Positions 35,324 to 47,236 of a DNA stretch of 64,000 bases are shown here, in pieces. This stretch comes from Melampsora larici-populina 98AG31 (lineage: Eukaryota; Basidiomycota; Pucciniomycetes; Pucciniales; Melampsoraceae): NCBI RefSeq assembly GCF_000204055.1, contig NW_006768770.1, forward strand, positions 198,534-262,533, given 5' to 3'. Both the position numbers and the translations under genes were made by a program. The notes beneath the pieces were generated by a model that was not told the DNA's origin, did not search any database, and saw only the letters and a list, made by a program, of their open reading frames with translations. Every line of letters starts with the position of its first letter. Positions within the stretch are counted from its first letter, which is position 1.

Positions 35324-38300
35324 TCAGTGTTTTAAGATAATCAAGCCTATCGTAGATACATTCACATTCTGATTAATCTCCCCCGGTTTGAACATGATCC
35401 ATACACACTGTGCAATCACCTCATTTAGCTTGATTAATTTCTGCTCGGTAGGACTCCATAATCTCAATGCAGATTGTACTTCTGACTGGTCAGTTAAGTC
35501 AAAAGGATTATGATGTGTGGTTGGTAAATGGGGAAAGCATTGTACATGGAGCCATATATCAGTAGAAACACCAGATTGTAGAGAAGTCCTACTATGCAAA
35601 AATATTGAATATACTCGAGCAAAGCAATCAGAACCTTTTGAGTCCTTGAAATAGACACAGCAATTATCTGGATTTTGAGTGAAAGTAGAAATCAATCCGT
35701 CGGTGTGTTCGACCTGTTTATAGAATTGAGCACGAGCGGCTACAGGAGAGTAACCTATTGAGTCACTCTTGCTCAGTAAGGCCCAATCATCTGGGCGACG
35801 CCATACGCATGATTCTTTCTTTGTGGTGTTCAGATAATCGACGAGTAGGTTGAGGACATCATTTGAAAGAGGGGAAAGCTTCGAGTTGGATGGTCGACGT
35901 GGCCTTCGCAAGGGTGGGTTATATAGGGCTTGAAGTCGTGAAGTATATGGTTTTAGTGTCTCAGGCAGTTTATCATCTTTGATCAAAGCCAAAAGGTTTG
36001 CTGCACGGCAAAATTTATTCAGAAACGTTATTTCAAGCTCAGCTGTTAAATATGTAGAGACCAAGTGGTCAGTGAAGTTCAATTATGAAAAAAGAACAAC
36101 GATTTCAAGCCTTGCTTACTTATATGATTGTTGTGTTCTGCCTTGAGGATCTTTCCCATTAACCGCTCATAGGGAAATGACCACCACGCACGTACTGGTC
36201 CGAATTTTTCAAGACAATCGGCAAGGTGGACAGAAATGTGATGGTTGGGAGCAAGCTTGCAGTGCTGAAAAAGTAAAACAGAACCTTCCAGATATTTTCG
36301 AATGTGATAACGGTAACGTTCGATGTGAGTAGAGTTGATTACACGTTTGAGTCCTAAGTTCACAACTGAGACTAAGTGGATGAAATTCTTGAGGAGTGAG
36401 GTTTTGATATGATCTTTGCCTGACCACATCGGGATTAAAACCAATGGAAGCTGCAAGGTGATCAAGCTTCTCCATTTGTCCGCTTTCAGCTTCCCAAATG
36501 ATGCTTTGCCTAAAACAGGAATGGGACGTTTGATCCAAGTTGGCGTATGAATCTTTGGAAGTATTGAGTTGATGTGACGAAGGACTTCAGCATCAAAGAT
36601 GATCTCTTCAAGGGGTGGAGGATTCCATTCTCCCTTCCATCCAGCATCATCAAAGGGATTGAAGTCCTGATTGCTCGATGAGGTATCATTTGAAAACTCG
36701 ATATCGTTAAGATTTTGATCCAGTCCTTTGGGGTCTCTTTCAGAATCGAGTGCGGGTGGATTGGGCCAATCGGGTAAAGGTTCTGAATGCTCCGCAACGA
36801 GCTTCAGAAGCTCGACAGTACTAATTGGTGGTAACTTCTCTTCGTCATTTTGAAGATCCTTCATTGCCCAAAAACGTCGAACATGCCAAGAAGATAGACC
36901 TAGAAGTAAGTTGTGCATTGAATCTACAACGTGATAATCGATGATGTTCCAATAATCTAATTCAATAAGCACTGAGTAGCGCACTCCGTGTGTTTTGAAT
37001 ATCTTCTTGCGCTCCTTAACTGTCTTAGCATCACGGGCCTCACATGCCCATTTGTGATGTTGACACCACGTACGAGGTTCCCACAAATCTTGATCGAAGT
37101 TGTTGATTTCGCTTTTCTTGAGGAGACAGAAAGAACAAAAAAAAGTCGCAGTAGCGCTGGGGAATCCAAGGCAGCGACGAAGAGATGGAATATCTGCAAC
37201 AAAAACCAACAATGCTGCTCTGATAAGACGGCCATCCTGGTACTCGTGAGTTTGAGAGATGAGTAATCCTGTTGACCATAAGACCTGAAGTTCGGTGACA
37301 AGCGGTCGTAAGATCCAATTCATTTGCTCGAGGGAGGGTTCGCGAGGTCCGGGAGCGATCCCCACTACAAAGACGTTCTCGGGTTGATGTCGAAGATTGG
37401 GAGGGAGACTTAGACAAACAAGAATTACAAATGTGATGGAAGTGTGATGCCCACTTTGTTTATTACCAAAGGGGTTAATTGCATCCACAAAAAGAGCAAA
37501 GCTTAAGTTACTGCTATTACTGGTAAACTGGCTCCCATCTGGACCACAAAACTCCTTCCATAGTCGAGACTGATAGATATCGTGAATATTGGTGGTTGAA
37601 TCAAATGGTTTTGAGGATTCTGATGCTGAAACCTCTAGCGCTTTTTCAATTTCAGGTCGAGAGAGGAGACGTGAAATCCAATCCGAGAGGCTCTGAAATG
37701 CATAACGGCGAGCAGGCTTCTGTACACCACGTACATATTTGAATAGAGGCTCTCCACATATTGAATCTGAGAATTCTGGCTCATTGTCTTCTGATGGAGG
37801 AGAACAGGTATTTTTGTTTGGATCGACGGAATCAGAAGGTCCACCCGGGATATTTGCAATACGATGATGACATCGAGATGGTGCGCTGTTCTCGGGATAC
37901 ATCGCAAAGCACGAGGAGCAGCAGTTCAGATATTTTAGGACTGGATCAAGTTTTAACCATCGGAAGGTTGTTGTAGCTGAGCTAGGAATTTTCTTAAGAG
38001 TGGCAGCTTCTTCAGGAAGAATCTGACGGATCGGTGACTTTGTAGGTAAGATTCCATGTGTTGTAGACAGCTTGATCGTGATGGTCTGGATATCAAGGAT
38101 CCATTTGGTGATTGAATTTGAGGATTGTCCAAATATGTCAAGAATGGAAGCAGTGAGAGCCGTATGAAGAATGAGTGGATTTGCTGATTTCAAGTCGGAT
38201 CCATGAAAACGATCTAGAAAGAGTAAACAGCGAACATGTAACAAATCAGTACAGTCAATCATGAGAAAGTCGACTAACAGGATATACTGAAAAGATACTG

Positions 38301-38807
38301 ACCACAATCAAACACCGATTGACCTGAAGATTTTGCCAAGGCTGCCTCAGAGCATTTTTTGGTGGACTTGGACTGTGATTTGGGAAGAGAATCGGTTGCA
38401 GGGAGGTTTGGTGACTCTATCTCGGCCACTTGATTTGAAATTTCGTCATCTGGGCGACTTGAATGATGTATTGATGATCTTCCGTGAGTAAGTTCATCGT
38501 CTAGATGTTGATCATTGCGCGGAGTAGAAGGTGATGAGGTGATACGCAATTGTCTCAAGGGTGAAAGCAGGTTGTCCAGAGCCAAATTGATCAATGATTC
38601 GTTTGAGTGACCTGGTGTACGCGGGGATTTTGGTAATCTGTTTCGAAAATCGGCGCGTTGGTGAGCAGCACGTGTCTCAGGCAAAACCTCAACCCCAGGA
38701 TGGCAGGTTCCGTTGGCATCAAGATATTCTTGCTGAGAACATTCGTAAGCAACACATGTACACACAACTCAATGGGCTTGTTTGGTTTGATGTTGTCGCG
38801 GAGGCAT
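35324..38807 (-). CDS. TNP2-like CACTA transposase, three exons, with an in-frame TGA at codon 13
   Basis: Would cut and join the element ends as a DDE-type nuclease. Exons on the minus strand: 38807-38303, 38213-36120, 36042-35324 (1,105 codons, in phase). N-terminal Cys cluster (CTCVAYEC), then EYLDANGTCHPGVEVLPETR, the usual start of fungal TNP2-like proteins. Core blocks: LFVDAINPFGNK (first catalytic Asp region), a CSFCLLKKSE zinc-like pair, DYHVVDSMHNLLLG, and VRAWWSFPYERLMGKI, all typical of CACTA transposases. The third exon is a variable C-terminal domain. The ATG at 38807 is in frame with the Cys cluster, but codon 13 is TGA; no intron I can see removes it. If real, this copy is inactive or starts downstream at a non-ATG codon. 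Confidence 0.85.
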
Positions 38808-39224
38808 TGGTGAACAGCAATCAAGAAAAGATCGATTTCACGGATGATGATACAACGGAGACACGATTTTTTGGGGGTTTTAACGTATATGAGACCTTTA
38901 TAAAGAAAGAAATCAAAGAAATTTTTTTTGGGGGGTTTTAATGTATATAATCAATCATCAGACATTCAAAAATAGATATGATGGGTGAATATCTTAAATA
39001 GGAGTACGTTGAAGTGAAGGGTCTAGTCCGATTTTGGGAAGGGTGGAAGAGCAGTGTGAGTGAGCACAAAAAAAGGTTGATTAAAAATACAAGACATCTT
39101 TAATTCTGGGATCGTCATGAGTGTATGAAAACTAAAGAACTTCTGATGAAATCGGTGCTTGTTTGATGACTGTAAATCATATGACATTCTTCACTTCGTT
39201 TTCTACGGTGACATTCTTTGTTTT

Positions 39225-40171
39225 CTACAAATACAAATGATTCGGTGAATAATTGAGAAGTTCATAATGAATCCCATCAGTTCTTCTGTAGAATACTAAA
39301 TGCAAATTTACCAGAAGACGTATGAAGAAATCTGAATCTTACACTTTGCTTCTCCGACAGAGTCTTCTTCCATAGACTCTCCTACAAGATCCGATGGTGA
39401 TAAATCCAAAAGGGTGTAATGGTACCCAAGGATAAGGGGACTATCGGGAGTCTTGTTGTGGACAAACTTGATATAGAGGTCCATAAGGCAGCTCTTGTTC
39501 ATGGCCAAGGAACGTACAAACACTCGCGGCGCAAGGTATCGCAAAGCAAGAAGAAGGTCCTCCATACTTTCGCTCTTGAGTCTGTTGATAGGGACAGTGC
39601 GAGGTCTTTTTGTGAAGCAATCATTTGCAGGAAGTTTAAGTTGAGGGTCGACGTAACGCTTGTATAGAATTAGAACATCATCGATAGTGGCACCGGGCGA
39701 TACATCGGTTTTGGGCGACTTGCTTGCAATTGCTTTCACGAGCATCGGGCGAGTAGTTTTGCGTCTCAGTGGGTCAAAATCGAGGTCTGTTGAATCCGTC
39801 TCCATAGGCATAGAAGGAGGAGGTAAGAGATATGGTTTGAGGAGGGGGCGCACTTCGTCGAGAAAGGCCTTCTTGAGTACATCTTTCTTGTCACCAGGTC
39901 AGCTTTTGGTAGCAGGATTGAAAAGGTATATGATGTTATAGTAGTGTAATTTCAAAGGCTTGCGGCTAACAGATTCAAAGTCATAGGTAAGGAAGATCCG
40001 CGCCTCTGCCGAAAGAGATTGAACCTTGGCAGCCACTGGGTCTTCTGGAGGTGGACGTTGGAAACGTTGGGCCGATGCGAGAGGAGATGTTTGACCAGGC
40101 TTTGGACCTTCTCCAGGCGGACTGAGAGGTGATCCATTTGCCAAAGAGGGGTTACGTGTTCTTGGTGGCAT
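39225..40171 (-). CDS. CACTA cargo gene B, unknown function, two exons, with an in-frame TGA
   Basis: Not recognised. Exons on the minus strand: 40171-39345 and 39285-39225 (296 codons, in phase). The ATG at 40171 gives MPPRTRNPSLANGSPLSPP, a Pro/Ser-rich basic N-terminus, then a helical middle (AAKVQSLSAEARIFLTYDFE) and a domain with ATIDDVLILYKRYVDPQLKL and MEDLLLALRYLAPRVFVRSL, ending in HYELLNYSPNHLYL. Codon 91 (39899-39901) is TGA, and the same frame continues past it as PGDKKDVLKKAFLDEVRP, so the stop splits one gene and does not separate two. It lies 417 bp upstream of the transposase on the same strand and head to head with gene C. A DNA-binding accessory role, like TNPA-type proteins of plant CACTA elements, is only a guess. 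Confidence 0.6.
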
Positions 40172-41115
40172 GACGGCGAGTCTGAAGTTCTATCCATAAA
40201 AGCGAAGATCATGAAGATTTCCAAACAACTGATCAGCATGTATGTAAGTAGAAAAAGGAAGACGGCATAACACACTTTCAATTGTATCAATCACCAGACA
40301 AGGTGAAAGGAGATAATAATGACTAACGACTTTGATGGTAAAGGCGATGTGAGCTACTGATACAAATGATTCTGAAAGAAACAAGCAAACAAACATCAAT
40401 CAACAATGAATTTGATGATACAGGCGATATGAGCTACTGATACGAACAATTGTAAAGGACAGTTAAAGAAGCCAACAACCAAAGAACAAGTCGATGGAAA
40501 AGGGAAAATCAGTGTTGAGGAAGAACGTAGGCCTTTCTATAAATCATGTCTCCCCCTTCTGTGGTTATACATGGATGGATGGCAAGCATATATACGTGTG
40601 TAAGAGATTACCATCAATTGTTTGCCATTGTTTGAACCATCGAAAATTGGGTCCAGGTAACACATTGAACGGCAACATCTAGATACTGATCTGTGACCCT
40701 GAACCATTGTTTGGTTGTCATGTACCTCAGGTAATTGCCGAAAGGAGAAATGCGGGACTACCTCATGGAAATTTCTAAGTCGATCATAAATTAAAAACAT
40801 GAAAGGTTCTTTGTCTGTGGCTTCTGAGTCATGAAGGATGCCGCAAACAACTCATGGTGCAACTGTAGTATTGGGGTCACGACTTAACTCCGAATACACG
40901 AAGAAGTTCTCCTTTGAAAGAAAATAAGTATCAACGTATCTTGATGGACTCATCCCGTCACATCAAGTTAGCTCTCTAGCAGGCTTGTTCTTTCTCCATC
41001 TTACTTTAGAGTACATCCTCAACATTTATTTTCGAAACATCTCTTCTCCTCAAATACTTTATTTTCCAACAGGAAATCTCTTTTCTTTGAATCTTAAATC
41101 AACTTTCTCATAAAT
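40172..41115. promoter_or_regulatory. Divergent promoter region of the CACTA element
   Basis: 944 bp between the divergent genes B and C. It holds a near-perfect 33-bp direct repeat (AGGCGATGTGAGCTACTGAT core) at 40331-40363 and 40411-40443, spaced 80 bp. The element's four genes diverge from here, two each way. Transcription signals themselves cannot be read with certainty. Confidence 0.45.
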
Positions 41116-42930
41116 ATGTCCGAACCTAGTGCTAGAGGTACTTTAGAAACTTTTCTCGACCCCAGTAACCCATCTGTTGGTAAACAAACTATGCTTGACT
41201 GGTTGCGCATTCATCATCCAATGACTCCCATAAGATCAAATATCAGAACAGGCGAGGTAGCAGTCATTGTTCGAGAGAAACAACCTGAATGTCAGTTCAA
41301 ATCTTTATCTCCTTTTTCATCTCCTCATATGGTTGTGATTTTATGATTTATACATACTGAGGACGCTCATGCGGGTTCTTGACAGTTTTCCCCGATCCGA
41401 CCTCAGATGCCCCAGCGGTTGCTTCCGGAATGATCAACATCTATCCTACTCTTGAAGATCTTCGAGTTACTTCTCCTATAACCTCAAGGCCTTTGGAGAA
41501 AAAAGAGCCGTTAGTGATCAAGCGCTCTGCATCTCAAGATTTGGAGTTTTCTTATCCACATAAGCGCATAGGAATTGGTGGGTCACTTCCCTCTTTTACG
41601 TCAAAATAGTGTATATACATTCTGATTACACTTGTTGATTGAATTAGGAATGGAAGCAAAGCCGGAGCCTGAGGTTTGTGGCACATCCACATCCAAGATT
41701 TCGAAAAAGAAGAAAGTGAGCATCAAACCTTTGATCAAATTACCTTCCAACTCTCATTGATTCTGATATTCTGTAGCAGCCCTCAAGCCGCACCAAGGCG
41801 GCAAACAGCACTAGTACCGTTCGTCAACGGTCAAAAAAGGTTGTTTCCAATCGAATGGAGGGCGCGTCCATTTCGTCACCTCGAATTTCATCAATCTTAA
41901 GTCTCAGCAATGAGGATGAAAAAAAGGAACTTGAGGGGCTCAAACAATCCCTCTTTTTGCCTCATATAAATGATCAAAGTGGCGCTTCACGTATTCCGAC
42001 TTCAACAAATAGGAGCGTGGCGAAAGTTTCTCCTATCAAAAGAGAAAACAGCCCGGTTAACATATTTTTCAACATTGATCCGAATCACTCACAAGGACAC
42101 CAAGGCTGGAATACATTGAATTTACAAGAACAAGTCACCGACGTCAAGGCATCAAACCCAGCTCATGTCTCAGACGATATGGATCTTATTAACTTTTCTG
42201 ATACTGAAGTTTTTGAAGTGGGGAATCTAGGTAATTGTCTCCTTCTCTCGTTTTTCTACCTTTGTTGCAAGGTGCTGAGCTGAAATCTCACAAAACATGT
42301 CCAGTGATCGGCCGCGATATTCCAGCTATCAACATGAACCAAAATCTTTCTCCCTTGAACAAGAAAAGCGGAGTTGATATCTTCCAAGAGGAGCAACAAC
42401 GAGCAGAGAAAGGTAAGCTCACAATCACGTTGTTCAATACTATGCAACTGTATTTCTCATCAAATCATCCATCCAGTGCGAAATTTTGAACAACAATTAG
42501 CCCATCTTGAAAGTTCACTTGAAGAGATGGAGAAAAAGGCCAGTATGAATCTTTTCCAAGATCTCCAACAACAACAAGCGAATGGTATGTGTTTTTCACT
42601 TCTGTAGCGGATCCCAACTCTTCAAGCTGACTCCTGTTTATTCTAGCCGACGCCGCTGCTCAAAATTCTTCCAAGCTAGATGAAGCAATGCAGAAGATTG
42701 TGATTCCTGAAACAAAAGTTGATGATCTTCAAGTAGATGCAATTGACCTACAGCACGAGTTGGACATCGCTGACACCTTAATAAGGGGACAAGCGCGAGC
42801 GCTGAGTGAGTTATTAGGACCTGGAAAGTCCCTTGAACATTATTATGATGTTCATTCTGAATCTGATTTGGCGGAGCAAGATGATGCTTCACCTACCAAT
42901 GACACTTCGATCTCAGATTTACAAATTTAA
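41116..42930 (+). CDS. CACTA cargo gene C, unknown coiled-coil protein, seven exons, 473 residues
   Basis: Not recognised. Exons: 41116-41290, 41386-41577, 41648-41715, 41777-42230, 42272-42412, 42477-42584, 42647-42930, all in phase. It starts MSEPSARGTLETFLDPSNPS with a possible compact N-terminal domain (TMLDWLRIHHPMTP). A basic KISKKKK cluster at the end of exon 3 and RQRSKK in exon 4 may be nuclear signals. Exon 4 is Ser-rich with SP sites (KVSPIKRENSP). Exons 6-7 form a coiled coil (FEQQLAHLESSLEEMEKKAS; IDLQHELDIADTL). The C-terminus is acidic. Consistent splice phases across seven exons and no internal stop argue that it is or was expressed. It opens divergently from gene B. Confidence 0.72.
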
Positions 42931-43890
42931 TAGTGTATTATTGTATGGTTGTGCTATTACAATCTGTTTCTTATATTCTCTAAAGGTATCTCCAAAGTTA
43001 TATCTTTTCTCTAAAGCCATCTTGTTATACTTGAGATTTTTTTGAATTGCATGAACTTCAGATTGCATCCCCAATTCTTGACAAACAATTGAGAGTACTT
43101 CATATCAGTTTTTTCTTCACAATTTGTGTAATCCCCTCATTTCTTCTTATCACCGCTATGATTCTTATTTGATCGGGAAGGTTTATTATCTTTATTTGTC
43201 AACAATAGAATTACAAAAGGGATACATAAGATAATGATATCATTGGTTCGATGAACCAATTGAATTCGATTGGAGAACCTTATGATCGAATTCCAGTGTA
43301 CCATACTCTTAATTCAACCTCAGGATGTGGTCGCGTTCCTTGATCACAACTTGAGCAAGCATTGGGGACTATACCCTGTTTGGCATCAAATACGACATAA
43401 AGGAATGCCATTGCTCATAAGTCCATGAGTCGTGTGCAACATAGTCATCATCTAATTACCTAACAACAATTGCCTGTTGTTATGTGACTAAACAACCCAC
43501 CATCACTGGTATATCTCATCAAGACCAAGTTGCTTAGTTTCTGATGACAGTCATAACAGAAGTTATGAAAGGTGCACAATAGAGCACGTCTTTCAAATCT
43601 GGATCAGTCACGCTTTGATTTTCCCGTTCGGAAATCACTGTGGCGACACAAACAAAGGTTGAGGGATATCATGATTGCAATGATTCATGATATCAGAAGT
43701 GCAACATCTCACACGATAGTTCAGAATGCGACAATCAAACCCTTAAAAAGGAAGTGTGTTCTCACATCAAGACTACCAATACCCACTTTTTTGCATTTAC
43801 TTTCAACTTTTTTTGTACGACTCTTACTCTCACTCTCACTCTTTCTCTACTTTTATTTTTTATTCTTTGTTTAATCACCAAAAGCCGCCC
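42931..43890. other. Spacer between CACTA cargo genes C and D
   Basis: AT-rich, with a CT-rich run (ACTCTCACTCTCACTCT) at about 43820-43850 just before gene D that suits a fungal core promoter or 5' leader. No gene is seen. Confidence 0.45.
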
Positions 43891-46800
43891 ATGTCATCCC
43901 AGGAAGCTGCTGCAGGCAGCCGGGTCCTCCGGACTCGACGACGCAATACCACAAAGACCGTTGCCCATCAAGCTGAAAATAAATCCAGTACCAAAGCGGC
44001 CAAGCGCAAAACAATCACTGATTCAGAAACAGAGCTGGGTATGTTTAAGTCTACCGTTCAAAGTATTCATGAGTATTAGATTGATGAGACTTGCTGATCA
44101 TTATGCCGATTCCAGTCTCTGAGAAAGATGTCCTTGAGAGACTCGGAATATCAGTCGGTCCCACAACAACCTGTGAAAAGGTTCTTGATCTTCTCGGCAA
44201 GCATGTCACCAAGAAGAAACCACGCCTTTTGAGCCAGTTGGTCCGATCTAGGAAGAAGTCAGCGGTCAAAAACACCACACACTTACCTTCCGATGATCTA
44301 GTGCGAACTACTGTCAACCCTCCGAACAATCAGATCAACTTCGAACAATTCAACGACTCACAATTGATTGATATGCTCAAAGATGTTGGATTAGACACTA
44401 ATGGTTTTAGCAGGATTCAGCTCTTAAAAAATTGTAAGAGCATCCACTATGTTGAGGGTGTTTTATCGTAAATTTTGCGGTCCTGATTGCAAAATTTAAT
44501 CATGCGTGTTGTAGCTAAGTTGTTAACCGCATGAAATCCACTATGGGATGATGTAACGTAGGATTTAACTATGATAATCTGTTCTTAGAACACTATACAC
44601 GCTATGGCAAAGTCGAGACTCGAATTAAAGTATCTTACCACACCTCACCCAGCCTATGCTGATGACTACCTTGGTGACCAGAAAGAACCAAATTGATGCC
44701 TTCAGGTTTTGACAATCAGCAAAGAGCTTTCTCACCTCTTGTTTGATCTTGGTGACATCAATCGCGCGAGATGACTTCTTTTGAACAAAGATGCTTTTTT
44801 TAGCAAATCCAGAGTAAACAGCTACTATCAACAAGCTGAGGGTTCGAGGGAAGAGGGAAGGTTTTGAGTGAAGGTGGTGAGTGCAGAGCTGGATGGGAGA
44901 TAGATCATTGGATGGCTGTTGACCGTTTGGATGTGCCAAAAGTTTACAATAAATCAAGTCGTAGGCTTTCGTAGATTTGAACAAGCGGACTGCAAGACTT
45001 GACGCGGTCGTACGGACCGCATGTCTAAAACAGGTCCATAGTGGACCTGTCTGGATTTTAGCGTTACGGTAACGCTAAATTGCGTCGTTAACGCACCCAT
45101 AGTGGATGCTCTAACAGCTATCACGAATTGAGTAAGGATCATTTAGATACGGCTTTGAAGTGCTCTTTATACTGAAACAGTTTTCTTCCTCCAGTTACGC
45201 TGCCTTTGGTGTCACAAAAACAGTTCGGTCAACCTACAGTATACTCCAAGCTGGACCATCACTCATTCGACTTCACACCTGCAACACACAATCTTCATCC
45301 TATGCAAGGGAGTAAGTTTCAACCTACATTCTGTTTCATATTATGTCATCCAATACTGATCTCCTTCTATCCAATTATCTTCAGCCGATTCAAATACACC
45401 GACTACACAGACCTCAGCCGCTATCACACCTGAAGCTGGCTCTTCAGTCCCAATCCTTCCGAGCAGGGAGCACAACCGACTTTTATACCCTCAACCACAC
45501 CCTACGATACTCTCTTCTACTTCACCAGAACCAAAATCAAAGAAGGATAAAGGAAAATCGAAAGCGAGAGATCCCACACCCTCAATTTCCGACTGGAATC
45601 CAGACGATGACGACACAGACCAATCCGATACCGATCTTGATCTCAGTCAGGCACATTCCCGCCAGCCCTCGCCTTGTGACAAAGCTAAAAAAAGCGGCCC
45701 TCCTCCTGCTAAGAACCCTGAATCAGAGGTTCCACAAGAAAGGTAAGTCTCTTTCTCGTATAACAAGGTTGGAAATACTTCAATACTTACTTTACCATTC
45801 CAATTTTATCACTTTGATTCCGTATATCAAAATCAGCTCTGCTATGCCTGAGAGCAGAACACCAGATATCGAGAATCTTCACTTACTTTTGATGCGGACT
45901 AACCAAAAGGTTGAATACCTCGAAAGTGAATTGAAAGCATTGACTAAAGTTGTACACAAGTTGAGTGGACTGCTTGGCGATGGTGCTTCTACTCCGAGCC
46001 CCAGCAAAAGACGCGGAGGACGTACTGCCGTAGGTTTTCTATTCATACATCACAAATGTCAAATCACATAATCAATGTCTGATTGTTCACATTTTTGATT
46101 TTGTAGGATCGCATCAGATTTCATGTTGACACACTGCTAGGTATCAAAGAAGGCTCAAAGCTCCCCAATCCGACAGACGATACAACGAATGTACCAGAAG
46201 ACCCTTCCACATCAGGAACTCGCGACGAAACTGATCCTTGCTTCCCTTATGAGAACGGACCTGGTCATAAGGATGCAACACCTCAACAGCTTCAAATCAT
46301 GAAGAGCATGCTGGAAGCTGCAGGTCTATCAAGCTTTCGTCCGGATTTCTCAAAGTCAGCCGCATCAAACGGAAACAAGTGGATCTGGAATGTTGCTTCA
46401 AAAATATTCTACAAGTTAGTTGAGTGCGGGGAGTACAATGGAGTAGCTACTGGTGGAGCGAATGACACTCTCATAACCAAATGTTTGGATACCTATGCTC
46501 GATCATTATCAAAGCGGTATGTGAAGCTTTTGAATCAATGTTTCATCAATGTCTTGCTTTGAACTGCAAATCCGAAACTGATTCATTATCCTCAACACTC
46601 GATTTTAATCAATTATAGATATCGATTGCAATCATGGGAACCAGAGCGTCTAGAAAAGTCACAAAGCCGAGTCCGACAAGCTGGTAGACTTCAAAAAGTC
46701 AGTCTTATCTCTCACCTATCGTATGTATTGCTTTGTACAAATCACTGATCTAGTTTCTTGTATTGTTTGAAATGAAGTTGAAGAAAATGAGAGACAAAGT

Positions 46801-47236
46801 AGTCTTCTCAAAACCCGCTCAGCTGTTCAAGCTTTCAGTAATAATGGAAAATGCTTGCAGCGATGATGAGACCGACCGTGAAGGAACCAGTGAAGGGCCA
46901 AATCGACATGGTCTACCTTGCTTGGTGCGAAATCTGGAATGGCGTAGTGAAAAGTTAAGTCACGTTTGCATTCTACTAGATGAGTACACGGAGCAAAGAA
47001 AGGCTAGCATACCCAATTCAGCGGGAAAGAAGACTGGTCGCCCCTCTCGACCAAGAATCCGTCAAACAAATGCGCCTCTAAGCTCACTCCCAGCACCTTA
47101 CGGGTTACCCATAGACTGTTACTCCTCCGAGTGGCTTCAACACGTGAAATCCGAAGACCCCTTATTTTATGGTCAGCTAGATATTGATCAAGTCCCGGTC
47201 TTGGACGAGGTTGTCCTTTTTTTGGAAGGATTATAA
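43891..47236 (+). CDS. CACTA cargo gene D, unknown function, eight exons, 693 residues
   Basis: Not recognised. Exons: 43891-44038, 44116-44433, 45195-45311, 45385-45742, 45837-46029, 46107-46516, 46619-46697, 46778-47236, all in phase. It begins MSSQEAAAGSRVLRTRRRN, with basic clusters (RTRRRN, KAAKRK) that look nuclear. Exon 2 has a LERLGISVG helix segment and SQLIDMLKDVGLDTNGFSRI, a SAP-like helix pair. Exon 4 is a long disordered Pro/Ser/Asp-rich linker with a KSKKDKGKSKAR cluster; it is a full open frame with no ATG, so start-based callers miss it. Exon 5 is a coiled coil (TNQKVEYLESELKALTKVV). Exons 6-8 form a folded C-terminal domain with W and C residues (NKWIWNVASKIFYKLVE; LEWRSEKLSHV). 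Intron 2 is 761 nt and is mostly one inverted-repeat element. DNA binding in the element's own life cycle is a reasonable guess. Confidence 0.72.
44434..45115. mobile_element. 682-bp inverted-repeat element forming most of intron 2 of cargo gene D
   Basis: The ends are GTAAGAGCATCCACTATG and its complement with one change (GTTAGAGCATCCACTATG read outward from the right). The left end coincides with the splice donor: exon 2 ends at 44433 and the intron begins with the element's own GTAAGAG. The acceptor lies 79 bp beyond the right end. Words like CACTATGG recur inside. No target duplication could be fixed. A frame at 44625-44984 inside it is not supported as a gene. Confidence 0.8.

Noticed and set aside
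44625..44984. Minus-strand gene of about 119 codons inside the intron-2 element
   Set aside because: No family resemblance, no splice partners, and it lies within an inverted-repeat element whose other copies would be needed to support it.
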